From contig DEFK01000008.1 in the NCBI GenBank assembly GCA_002350765.1, positions 1 to 29,938 of the forward strand: DNA of 29,938 bases. The letters run 5' to 3'. Origin of the DNA: Ruminococcaceae bacterium UBA2854. GTDB taxonomy: Bacteria > Bacillota > Clostridia > Oscillospirales > Acutalibacteraceae. Position numbers and translations under genes: made by a program. The notes beneath the pieces are model-generated. The model saw only the letters and a program-made list of their open reading frames with translations. It made no database searches and had not been told where the DNA came from. This document shows positions 23,059 through 29,938 of the stretch, piece by piece (the first letter of the stretch is position 1; every line of letters starts with the position of its first letter).

Positions 23059-23598
23059 ATGTCTTTTTTTCATTGGTTTTATGTCCAGCCGATGGGCGAT
23101 GTTTATCTCGAAATGTTCCTGATGTTCTCGGCGTGGACGATATTTACAATTCCGCTTAAAGGAAAAGTTAAGAGAATTATCGGCGCTGTATTCGCGGTTT
23201 TATCGGCTATGGCTATTGTTTATATTACCGTTTTAGATAGAAGCGCGGGCGAGCATATGGCTAATTTTATCCCGTTCTATACCTTCGAGGCGGCTAAAAT
23301 CCAGCCCGAGCTCTACAGAACTATGGCTATGAACGTGTTTCTGTTTATGCCGCTTGGTATGAGCCTGCCGTTCGCCTTAGTCGGCAAGAAAAGGTATAGG
23401 CTTATTATAGTAGTGTTAGCGGCGTTACTGTTGTCCTGCGCTATTGAAGCCGTCCAGTTTTCCCTTGCGCGCGGAATGTGTGATATTGATGATGTTATAT
23501 GTAATGTCACAGGCGCGTTTCTGGGCTATTGGTCGTTCTATATAAGCGAGCGGATTTCAGATTTTATAAAAAGACATAATGAAAAACGAGCGAGGTAA
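23059..23598 (+). CDS. VanZ-like family membrane protein
   Basis: This 179-residue protein has about five membrane helices and the VanZ-family blocks NVFLFMPLGMSLPFAL, ALLLSCAIEAVQ and DIDDVICNVTGAFLGYW. VanZ itself gives low-level teicoplanin resistance in enterococci; most relatives are uncharacterised membrane proteins. AAGGAAA precedes the ATG. It is first in a three-gene operon with a metallophosphoesterase and a nucleotidyltransferase-family protein, with gaps of two bases and a four-base overlap. The context suggests an envelope-related role; antibiotic resistance should not be assumed. Confidence 0.88.
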   Translation: MSFFHWFYVQPMGDVYLEMFLMFSAWTIFTIPLKGKVKRIIGAVFAVLSAMAIVYITVLDRSAGEHMANFIPFYTFEAAKIQPELYRTMAMNVFLFMPLGMSLPFALVGKKRYRLIIVVLAALLLSCAIEAVQFSLARGMCDIDDVICNVTGAFLGYWSFYISERISDFIKRHNEKRAR

Positions 23599-23600
23599 TT

Positions 23601-24422
23601 ATGGCTAAAGCGGTTTTAACAAAATACCGTATTAAATCGCCAAAACTGAATAGTAAGCTGAAAATAACCTTTCTCTCGGATTTACACGAAAGACCGTGGG
23701 CGGATTTAATGCCGCTGATAAAAGAGAACGATCCCGACGTTATCCTGATAGCGGGGGATATGCTGGAGCGCTACGATAAGGATATAAACTACGAGTTTAA
23801 AGAGGCTTCGCCTAAGAAGATGAACCCTCTTAAATGGGCGCTGTTCAATATCGCTTATTATTACAACTTTATCGGCGTAAGGCTGTTTTGCTTTAAAAGC
23901 AGACCTGATACCGAGCGGACGTATAATTTTTTCAGGGAGCTTGTTAAAATCGCTCCCGTATATATAAGCCTCGGCAACCACGAGCAGAAGCTTCTGGACG
24001 AGGATTTAGAGCTTTTTAAAAGCCTTAATATAAACCTGCTCGACAACAGCTGTAAGGATTATTATTTTAACGGCGATAAATATATAATCGGCGGGCTTTC
24101 GAGCTTTGCCGACGAGAGCTTTTTAGAGGAGTTCTCGAAAAAAGACGGCTATAAAATCCTTTTAAACCATCACCCGATTTATTATGATGTGATGATAAAG
24201 GATAAGGATATAGATTTGATCCTGTCGGGACATAACCACGGCGGGCAGATGAGATTTTCGGACAGGGGATTATTCTCCTCGGGAGAGGGATTCTTTCCGA
24301 AATACGATAAGGGGATTTTTTATAACAAGCTTATCGTGACCGCGGGCTGCGCTAATACCGTGGCTATGCCGAGGATAAACAACCCGCGCGAGATTGTTAG
24401 TATAGAGTTGGTAGAAGAATGA
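23601..24422 (+). CDS. Metallophosphoesterase (YkuE-like calcineurin fold)
   Basis: This 273-residue protein has all motifs of the dinuclear-metal calcineurin phosphoesterases in order: FLSDLHE, IAGDM, SLGNHEQ, LLNHHPIYY and ILSGHNHGGQMRF. YkuE and its relatives act on phospholipid-derived or other phosphodiester and phosphomonoester substrates, often at the envelope. There is no signal peptide; an aromatic insert (about residues 72-95, KMNPLKWALFNIAYYYNF) between the second and third motifs may touch the membrane. GAGG lies five bases before the ATG. It is the second gene of the operon, and its stop overlaps the next start as ATGA. Confidence 0.88.
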   Translation: MAKAVLTKYRIKSPKLNSKLKITFLSDLHERPWADLMPLIKENDPDVILIAGDMLERYDKDINYEFKEASPKKMNPLKWALFNIAYYYNFIGVRLFCFKSRPDTERTYNFFRELVKIAPVYISLGNHEQKLLDEDLELFKSLNINLLDNSCKDYYFNGDKYIIGGLSSFADESFLEEFSKKDGYKILLNHHPIYYDVMIKDKDIDLILSGHNHGGQMRFSDRGLFSSGEGFFPKYDKGIFYNKLIVTAGCANTVAMPRINNPREIVSIELVEE

Positions 24423-25633
24423 TAAACGAAATCCAGGCTTCCCTGCTCGATATCGTGAGGTATCGGCTTTTCGGGGGAGATAAACCTAAGCTTGATAACA
24501 TAAACCTTATGAAGCTTTTGCGTGAAGCTCAGGCTCAGACGGTGTATAATACGGTCTTTCCGTTCGTTGAGGAAAGGCTGAAGCTTCGCGCGCCCGAAAG
24601 ATATGAGGCTTTTAACGAGCGCTATCTCGCGAAGCTGATTGTAAATACGGGCAACTACCACGACCACAGCGAGCTCGACAGGGTATTGACTAAAGCGAAA
24701 ATCCCCTACGCCGTGATAAAGGGAATAAACTCCGCTTATTACTATCCCGATTCGGCTCTGCGCGATATGGGCGATGTCGATTTTCTTGTAAGCGAAGGTG
24801 ATTTCGAGAGAGCCGAATCAGCGATCAAGGAGCTTGGCTTTAAGCATAACCACGGTGAAACAGGTGATACTCATATCGCCTACGACCGCCCCGGGTTGAG
24901 TATTATGGAAATGCACCGCACGGTAAACGGCGTTCCCGAAAATAAGGCGGGTAAGCTTATACAGGCGGAGATTGATACTACTATCGCGACGGCGAGACGG
25001 ATTGAATTCGCTTCGGTGAGCTGTATGACGGCGGACGATTTCCACCACGGACTTATTATGCTTCTGCATACCGCGGCGCATATGACGAACGAGGGAATAG
25101 GACTGCGCCATCTCTGCGACTGGGCGGTATTTGTAAACCGCTTTACGGATAAAGAGTTTACGGATATGTTCGAAAGTAAGCTTAAAAGCTTCGGGCTTTG
25201 GAGATTCTGCGGTATTCTTACGAGAACCTGCGAGCTTTACCTCGGGATCGATAAAAAGGAATTTGTAAACGAAATTAATATAATCCGTGACTTAGCCGAA
25301 AGAGTTCTCGGGGATATTCTCAGCGGCGGTAATTTCGGTAAGAAGGACTCTAACCGTTACCGCGAGATAAAGTATATCTCGGACAGAAACGATAGAACCG
25401 TTAGCGAAAGGGGTATAGCCTCCCAGCTTTTATCCTCGGTTAACGCTAAGGTTAAGGATAATAAGCTGGTTAAAAAATCTAAGCTTTTCTATCCCGCGGG
25501 GTTAGCGCTCGAGAGCGGAAAATATATCGGCTTGCTCCTGACGGGTAAGCGGAAGAATACGGGCACCGCCGAAATGCTTAAAGAAGCGTCCGAGCGGAAA
25601 AGTCTGTATAATGATTTAGAGTTGTTTAAATAA
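24419..25633 (+). CDS. Uncharacterised nucleotidyltransferase family protein (PF14907 type), full length
   Basis: This 404-residue protein has the nucleotidyltransferase core expected in this family: VIKGINSAYYYPDSALRDMG followed by DVDFLV, where the paired aspartates should bind metal, and downstream GDTHIAYDRPG and MEMHRTV. An N-terminal helical segment (about residues 1-60) and a C-terminal tail with RVLGDILSGGNFG flank it. The transferred nucleotide and target are unknown; family members often sit among capsule or cell-surface genes. Its four-base overlap with the metallophosphoesterase gene suggests the two act on the same substrate, one adding and one removing a phosphate-linked group, which is inference. 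It is the intact counterpart of the short protein at 10257-10829. Confidence 0.8.
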   Translation: MINEIQASLLDIVRYRLFGGDKPKLDNINLMKLLREAQAQTVYNTVFPFVEERLKLRAPERYEAFNERYLAKLIVNTGNYHDHSELDRVLTKAKIPYAVIKGINSAYYYPDSALRDMGDVDFLVSEGDFERAESAIKELGFKHNHGETGDTHIAYDRPGLSIMEMHRTVNGVPENKAGKLIQAEIDTTIATARRIEFASVSCMTADDFHHGLIMLLHTAAHMTNEGIGLRHLCDWAVFVNRFTDKEFTDMFESKLKSFGLWRFCGILTRTCELYLGIDKKEFVNEINIIRDLAERVLGDILSGGNFGKKDSNRYREIKYISDRNDRTVSERGIASQLLSSVNAKVKDNKLVKKSKLFYPAGLALESGKYIGLLLTGKRKNTGTAEMLKEASERKSLYNDLELFK

Positions 25634-25637
25634 AAAC

Positions 25638-25661
25638 GGGCTGTCGCGATTGCAACAGCCC
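25638..25661 (-). terminator. Rho-independent terminator of the GH53 gene
   Basis: GGGCTGT and ACAGCCC form a 7-bp stem extended inside by GC/GC pairs. On the minus strand it is followed by CGTTTTTATTT, so it ends the galactanase transcript, about 100 bases past its stop with a heptamer array between. It lies five bases after the convergent nucleotidyltransferase gene and may weakly serve that too. Confidence 0.7.
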
Positions 25662-25664
25662 TGT

Positions 25665-25762
25665 ACTTCCAACTTCCAACTTCCTGCTTCCAACTTCCAA
25701 CTTCCTGCTTCCTACTTCCTGCTTCCAACTTCCTGCTTCCTACTTCCTACTTCCTACTTAAT
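25665..25762. repeat. Heptamer tandem array, 14 units, reaching the GH53 stop codon
   Basis: Fourteen consecutive 7-base units of ACTTCCA, ACTTCCT, GCTTCCA and GCTTCCT, ending with ACTTAAT, fill the space between the GH53 gene and its terminator. The last, degenerate unit contains the TAA stop of the gene (25758-25760, minus strand). The minus-strand core is GGAAGT, the same as at 15224 and 22123. Confidence 0.88.
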
Positions 25763-27254
25763 TAACATCCGTATCTATCGGAAAGTCTACCTTGATTTTA
25801 GCCCTGTAATGCTGAATCAAGGTCGCGTCCTTAATAGACACAATGTTGTCGCCGTTAACGTCGGCGGCTTTTTTATTTATCTCGGTTTTTTCGACGAGAA
25901 ACTTTTGTATAGCTGTGACGTCGAGAATATTAACGACCTTGTCGAAGTTTGAGTCGCCCGAAAGTATCTCTCCGTTCCCGTAGGTAACGTAGTCGAAAAC
26001 CTTTAGAGAGGGGAGAGCTTTTCCCTGAGCGTCGAAGAACGCCTGGTTGTCTATAGCCGAGCCGCCGTAGTATACGCCCGCGTCGTCGGGATCGTAGCCG
26101 CCCGAGAAGCTCGAAGCCCAGCCGCTTCCGTATTCTTCCCAAAGGCTCTTGTTATCCTTAACCCTGTTCTCGTAATCCTCGCCGCTAAGATCTGTGGTAT
26201 CGCCGACTGAAATCCAAGCGCCTTCCCAGTAAAATACGCCGAGACCTTTCGAGTTCTTAACGTTGTTAACCGCTTCCATAACGGCTCGGACTTCCTCCGC
26301 CTGACCTTGAGCGGTGAAATCCCAGAGCAGGTTTTCGCCCGTATTATTGTTCTGTTCGGAAACGGTATTTTCGTGGCCGTCAGTATCCTTGAGCGTGTTG
26401 GCGTAGGAGGTTTCCGCTACCATAACGTACTTGCCGTATGTATCGGCGGCGTAGTTCAGTACCTCTGTTAGGTTGCTTAGGCTTCCGTGCCAGTAGGGAT
26501 AGTATGAAGTAGCGAGAATATCGTAGTCCACGTTATTGGCGCTGAGGCTGTCGATAAGCGATTTAAAATACTCCGTCTTTTCGGGATTGGTAAAGTGTAT
26601 CGCGGTTTTTATATCGCTGTCAAATTCACGTACAGCCGCGCTTCCCGCGTTATAAATCTTCGCCATATCCTTTTGGGTGTAAACGCCCGCGATACCGTTT
26701 GTGGTTTCGTTGCCGATTTGTACCATAGCGATTTTCGCTCCCGCGGCACTGATTGTTTCGAGCGAGCTTTTTGTAAACTCCTTAACCATCTCGGCTTTAT
26801 CGCTGACGGAAAGCTTCGACCAAGCCTTCGGAGCCTTTTGCTTACCTGGATCTGCCCAGAAATCGGAATAGTGGAAATCTATAAGCAGGCTTAGATTATA
26901 CTTAGCCGCGCGCTCGGCGATTTTACAGGCGGTTTTAACGTCGTTGTTGCCGCCGCCGTAGCCTTTGTTTTCCGAGTTAAAAGGATTGTTCCACACGCGT
27001 ATTCTAATACAGTTAACGCCGTTGTTAGCGAGGATTTTTAATAAATCCTCCTCCGCGCCGCTGTTGTTGTAGAATTTTACGCCCGAGTTTTCGAGCGATA
27101 TAACGGAGGAAATATCCATTCCCTTTATGAAGTCAGGGTTCTTAAACTCTATTTTCTCTATATTTATCTTGTCGTTTTTCTCCTCGGCGGAGAAAGCCGC
27201 CGTGCCGCTTATTATAATTAAAAGCGATAAGATTAAAGCCGTTAGTTTTTTCAT
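25758..27254 (-). CDS. Arabinogalactan endo-beta-1,4-galactanase (GH53) with C-terminal dockerin
   Basis: This 498-residue secreted enzyme cleaves beta-1,4-galactan side chains of pectin (type I arabinogalactan). A signal peptide covers about residues 1-23 (cleavage near AFSA). The GH53 catalytic domain (about 40-425) shows FIKGMDISSV, IRIRVWNNP, LLIDFHYSDFWADPGKQKAP, the acid/base E183 in QIGNETTNG and the nucleophile E281 in VMVAETSYA, and FYWEGAW. A type I-like dockerin (about 433-490) has two calcium-binding repeats, GDSNFDKVVNILDVTAIQKF and DVNGDNIVSIKDATLIQHYR, so the enzyme should dock on a cohesin-bearing scaffold or surface protein, as in Ruminococcus. No cohesin is in the window. 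The ATG at 27254 is preferred over 27314 because it gives the signal peptide and has GAGG before it. Confidence 0.92.
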   Translation of the reverse strand: MKKLTALILSLLIIISGTAAFSAEEKNDKINIEKIEFKNPDFIKGMDISSVISLENSGVKFYNNSGAEEDLLKILANNGVNCIRIRVWNNPFNSENKGYGGGNNDVKTACKIAERAAKYNLSLLIDFHYSDFWADPGKQKAPKAWSKLSVSDKAEMVKEFTKSSLETISAAGAKIAMVQIGNETTNGIAGVYTQKDMAKIYNAGSAAVREFDSDIKTAIHFTNPEKTEYFKSLIDSLSANNVDYDILATSYYPYWHGSLSNLTEVLNYAADTYGKYVMVAETSYANTLKDTDGHENTVSEQNNNTGENLLWDFTAQGQAEEVRAVMEAVNNVKNSKGLGVFYWEGAWISVGDTTDLSGEDYENRVKDNKSLWEEYGSGWASSFSGGYDPDDAGVYYGGSAIDNQAFFDAQGKALPSLKVFDYVTYGNGEILSGDSNFDKVVNILDVTAIQKFLVEKTEINKKAADVNGDNIVSIKDATLIQHYRAKIKVDFPIDTDVN

Positions 27255-27290
27255 AGCTGCCTCGGTAAATATTTTGTATGTATTGCTGTA

Positions 27291-27320
27291 ATTATAACAT
27301 ATAAACGGCTGCAATTACAA
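27291..27320 (-). promoter_or_regulatory. Candidate promoter of the GH53 gene
   Basis: On the minus strand TTGTAA (27315-27320) and TATAAT (27291-27296) are separated by 18 bases, 37 bases before the start codon. I see no clear catabolite-repression (cre) site nearby. Confidence 0.5.
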
Positions 27321-27346
27321 TTATTTTACAAAAAAATTTATAAGTA

Positions 27347-27375
27347 TTGTAATTTTTTGTTTATTATATTATAAT
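27347..27375 (+). promoter_or_regulatory. Candidate promoter of the five-repeat secreted protein
   Basis: TTGTAA at 27347 and TATAAT at 27370 are spaced by 17 bases, 33 bases before the ATG at 27408. The -35 hexamer is identical to that of the divergent GH53 promoter. Confidence 0.55.
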
Positions 27376-27407
27376 GAAATCACCAAATTATAAAGAGGTG
27401 TATGTTT

Positions 27408-29720
27408 ATGAAAAACTATCAGAAGCTGTTATGCGGACTTTTATCCGTATTAATGGTATTAAGTATGTTTACCGCGGTACCGTTTATCGCGGCGGCTAAG
27501 GATACTTCTAAGCAGCTCGGCTCCGCGACGCCTGATGAAACAATGGCGCCTATAAAAGACATTCAGATTGACAATGTTGAATTGATTGCGGGCGTTGACT
27601 GCGAAAGTGATTACGAGTATATAAACGGCGATAACGTTTATTATCCCGTTTACAGAGTTGAGCCGACTTTCAGACTGATTCTTGAGGACGAAACTGTTGT
27701 TGAGGGTGATCCTGACGGTTCAATTCGCTACAACGGCTCCTATTACTGGCTCGACGTTACTACCAACCAGTCTATTGATAGCGTATGGACAGAGGGAACG
27801 TATACAGCTACTGCTGAAATCCTCGACTTTAAAAAGCCCTTTAAGGTAAATATTAAAGAAAACCCTGTAAAGAGCGTAACAGTTGACGATATGACTTTGT
27901 ACAAGGATATTAACAGCAGAGTACAAACCACTCTCGAGGACGAGCCGTGGAATGAATACAGCTATTATCCTACAATTACCGTAAAATTTAAAGACGGTAC
28001 TACTGTGAAGCAGACTATCGGCGATGAATATGACGAAGAGGGCGGATTTGAATACAATGGAAGAAACTTTTATCCCAGATTCAACGATAACCAGAGTCAT
28101 GACACCGAGTGGCAGGTTGGCAAAAAATATACTGTTGATTGCTTACTTTTCGGTATCGTAAGCCCGTTTGAAGTTACTGTAGAGGATAACCCCATAAAAG
28201 AAGTTGAAGCCCGTGAAGTAGTTGTTTATAAGGATGTTGATAACGATACGTCAGGCGAGTTTAACAGATATAATTATGACGTGGACTACACGGTTACCCT
28301 TAACGACGGTACTACATACGACAGCAACAAAAGCGGTTTGGTTATAATTAACGGCGGTTATGTATTCCCCGATGTTACCGATGACCAGAGCGCTGAGAAC
28401 GAGTGGGGAGTAGGAACTCACACAGCGCAACTGGATGTTCTCGGAACTAAAACTGATTTCAACGTAGTTGTAAAGGACAATCCCTTTAAAAAGGTAACGG
28501 CTAAGTCTGTTACTATTATTAAGGGAACTCACCAGCGCGAGAGAGTTTCTTATATTTACTACGGAGAAGGCGACGACGCTGTAGAAGACGAAATTTGGTG
28601 GGAAGAATACTATTATAACGCTGATATGGAAGCGACTTTAGCTGACGGAACTGTTCTTAAAAGCGAGGATAATGAATTTACCTTCAACGGCAAGAAATAC
28701 GGTATCTCTTTTGAAGATGACCAGAAATATAATAACAAGTGGAAAGTAGGAGCTCACGAGGTTTCCGGCTCTATCTTCGGTATGGATGTAAACTTTACCG
28801 TTAATGTTGTTGAGACTCCCGTTGATAGCGTTGTATTTGACCCCGATCCCGTTGAGCTGACCGAGGAAACGGACGGCGTATGGGATACCGATAATAACAA
28901 CAAGAAAATGTTTAAGTACACCTATAAAGTTCCCGCGATGACTATTACTTTTGCTGATGAAACCGTTATTAAGACAGAAGCGGGACAGGAGAGTATAGAG
29001 TACAAAGGCGAAACATATCCGATTGAAAAGTTTGACGGCCAGTATGCCGATCCATGGAAAGCGGGCGAATCCTATCAGGCTAACGCTGAGTTCCTTGGCT
29101 ACAGAGCTAATTTCAATGTTAAGATTAACAGCAAGGAACAGCCTACCGAGCCCGATACAACCGCTCCCGCTACGGAAACGGGTACAGTAGAGCCCGAGCC
29201 TACCGATCCTATCGCTACAGAACCCGAAACTACTGAACCCGCGACAACAGAACCCGCTCCCTCGAAAAATACTGCTATTACTATTACTCCTACTAAGAAA
29301 ACCATTTATGTAAAGGGTTCAATTAAAATTAAAGCGGACGTTGAGAATCCTGTAGGAGATACAACATTTAAGAGCAGTAATACCAAGATAGCGAAGGTTA
29401 ACGCTAAAGGTAAGGTAATCGGCGTTAAGAAAGGTAAAGCGACAATTACCGTAACTAATAACGGCGTAAGCAAAGTATGCAAAGTAACCGTTAAGAATCC
29501 GAAGCTAAAGCATTCCAAGAAAACACTTAAGGTGGGCAAAACATATAAGATTAAGATTATCGGTAAAGTAGGTACAGCTAAGTTTAAATCCAGCATAAAG
29601 AAAATAGCGAGTGTTTCTAAGAGCGGTTTAGTAAGAGCTAAAAAGAAAGGCAACGTTGTAATTAAAGTAAAAACAAACGGTATTACTCTTAAATTTAAAG
29701 TTAAGGTTAAGAATAAGTAA
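27408..29720 (+). CDS. Secreted repeat protein: five Ig-like repeats, Pro/Thr linker, two Big2-like domains
   Basis: This 770-residue exported protein has a signal peptide (about residues 1-30, cleavage near AAA). Five tandem modules of about 100 residues follow (about 49-152, 153-262, 263-359, 360-471, 472-576). Each ends in the same block: (N/D)Q or GQ, then W..G, LxG or a related turn, F.V, usually followed by NPxKxV; examples are DNQSHDTEWQVGKKYTV and DDQSAENEWGVGTHTA. A Pro/Thr/Glu linker (TEPETTEPATTEPAPS) leads to two lysine-rich Big2-like domains (about 620-770; SSNTKIAKVNAKGKVIGVKK, KKIASVSKSGLVRAKKKG). No sortase motif, dockerin or catalytic site is visible. The strongly basic tail could bind anionic wall polymers. 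AGAGGTG is at proper distance from this ATG; the ATG at 27402 is too close to it. Confidence 0.82.
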   Translation: MKNYQKLLCGLLSVLMVLSMFTAVPFIAAAKDTSKQLGSATPDETMAPIKDIQIDNVELIAGVDCESDYEYINGDNVYYPVYRVEPTFRLILEDETVVEGDPDGSIRYNGSYYWLDVTTNQSIDSVWTEGTYTATAEILDFKKPFKVNIKENPVKSVTVDDMTLYKDINSRVQTTLEDEPWNEYSYYPTITVKFKDGTTVKQTIGDEYDEEGGFEYNGRNFYPRFNDNQSHDTEWQVGKKYTVDCLLFGIVSPFEVTVEDNPIKEVEAREVVVYKDVDNDTSGEFNRYNYDVDYTVTLNDGTTYDSNKSGLVIINGGYVFPDVTDDQSAENEWGVGTHTAQLDVLGTKTDFNVVVKDNPFKKVTAKSVTIIKGTHQRERVSYIYYGEGDDAVEDEIWWEEYYYNADMEATLADGTVLKSEDNEFTFNGKKYGISFEDDQKYNNKWKVGAHEVSGSIFGMDVNFTVNVVETPVDSVVFDPDPVELTEETDGVWDTDNNNKKMFKYTYKVPAMTITFADETVIKTEAGQESIEYKGETYPIEKFDGQYADPWKAGESYQANAEFLGYRANFNVKINSKEQPTEPDTTAPATETGTVEPEPTDPIATEPETTEPATTEPAPSKNTAITITPTKKTIYVKGSIKIKADVENPVGDTTFKSSNTKIAKVNAKGKVIGVKKGKATITVTNNGVSKVCKVTVKNPKLKHSKKTLKVGKTYKIKIIGKVGTAKFKSSIKKIASVSKSGLVRAKKKGNVVIKVKTNGITLKFKVKVKNK

Positions 29721-29731
29721 AAGATGAAGAA

Positions 29732-29759
29732 TGGGGGCGGCTCAGTTGAGCCGCCCCCA
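29732..29759 (+). terminator. Strong GC-rich hairpin after the repeat-protein gene, possible terminator
   Basis: TGGGGGCGGCTC and GAGCCGCCCCCA form a perfect 12-bp stem with loop AGTT, twelve bases after the stop. There is no T-run downstream (AAGCGGTAAA), so it may instead be a REP-like palindrome or an mRNA-stabilising hairpin. Confidence 0.5.
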
Positions 29760-29769
29760 AGCGGTAAAC

Positions 29770-29783
29770 AGGAAGCGGGAAGT
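29770..29783. repeat. Two heptamer units
   Basis: AGGAAGC and GGGAAGT follow the GC-rich hairpin and match the GGAAGT family of the longer arrays. Only two units, so weak alone. Confidence 0.4.
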
Positions 29784-29870
29784 GCTATAGTCGTGTAGAA
29801 AGAACGGACTGATTTACAACCTCGGCTTCCCGACTGTATTAATATTGATTAGGTTTTTAATACAAAAAAC

Positions 29871-29898
29871 ACTGAGAACTGTAAACTGAGAACTAATT
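29871..29898. repeat. Heptamer array, 4 units, near the right edge
   Basis: ACTGAGA, ACTGTAA, ACTGAGA and ACTAATT run in 7-base phase. No gene is seen from 29721 to the end of the window. Confidence 0.65.
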
Positions 29899-29938
29899 AG
29901 TTGAACGTATCCTCTTTATCCAAAACTGACATCAAAGA

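Noticed and set aside
23059..23598. Glycopeptide-resistance determinant (VanZ).
   Set aside because: There are no vanHAX or vanRS genes, and VanZ-like proteins are widespread without resistance.
25665..25762. CRISPR-like repeat array.
   Set aside because: Units are 7 bases with no spacers; the periodicity is continuous, so this is a simple tandem array.

Overview
The window looks like chromosome of a Gram-positive, anaerobic, gut-type clostridium close to Ruminococcus (Oscillospiraceae). This rests on several things: an indolepyruvate:ferredoxin oxidoreductase operon, an arabinogalactan-degrading GH53 enzyme carrying a dockerin, several large secreted beta-helix and Ig-domain proteins, consensus AGGAGG-type ribosome sites and sigma-A promoters. 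The genus is inference. No rRNA, tRNA, CRISPR array or autonomous transposon was found.

Layout. (1) 23-3641, minus strand: iorA-iorB-paaK-like operon, joined by TAATG overlaps, for ferredoxin-linked oxidation of aryl-pyruvates to aryl-acetyl-CoA and its conversion to acid plus ATP. (2) 3919-10246, plus strand: a tightly packed, AT-richer cluster with a WecE-like aminotransferase, HAD phosphatase, ATP-grasp ligase, NAD-dependent epimerase, HpcH/HpaI-type aldolase, ArnC/GtrB-like membrane glycosyltransferase and two small SMR/EamA-type membrane proteins. It reads as a pathway that builds an unusual sugar, loads it on a polyprenyl phosphate and flips it across the membrane. (3) 10257-11823: a nucleotidyltransferase-family protein that appears to lack its catalytic core, a tail-anchored protein with a HEPN-like RNxxxH motif, and a convergent HTH protein. 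(4) 11836-12109: a MITE-like element with TAA flanks. (5) 12320-15205: secreted beta-helix/Big2/Fn3 protein. (6) 15206-15719: non-coding, packed with heptamer repeats, a REPIN-like palindrome pair and a terminator. (7) 15720-19700: a stand-alone N-terminal half of PTS enzyme I, a family-6 UDG-like glycosylase, and a Tet(M)-like ribosomal GTPase fused to a Rae1/YacP-type NYN nuclease. (8) 19869-22073: second secreted beta-helix protein. (9) 22142-25633: amidohydrolase, then a VanZ / metallophosphoesterase / nucleotidyltransferase operon. (10) 25758-29720: dockerin-bearing GH53 galactanase, and divergently a five-repeat secreted Ig-like protein.

The most unusual signals are: the sugar cluster with its aldolase and ATP-grasp enzymes; strictly 7-bp-periodic repeats at gene 3' ends, where in three or more cases the repeat supplies or touches the stop codon; the half-size enzyme I; the GTPase-nuclease fusion; and the core-less nucleotidyltransferase relative paired with a HEPN-like membrane protein. 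All family assignments come from reading motifs by eye; no database search was run.
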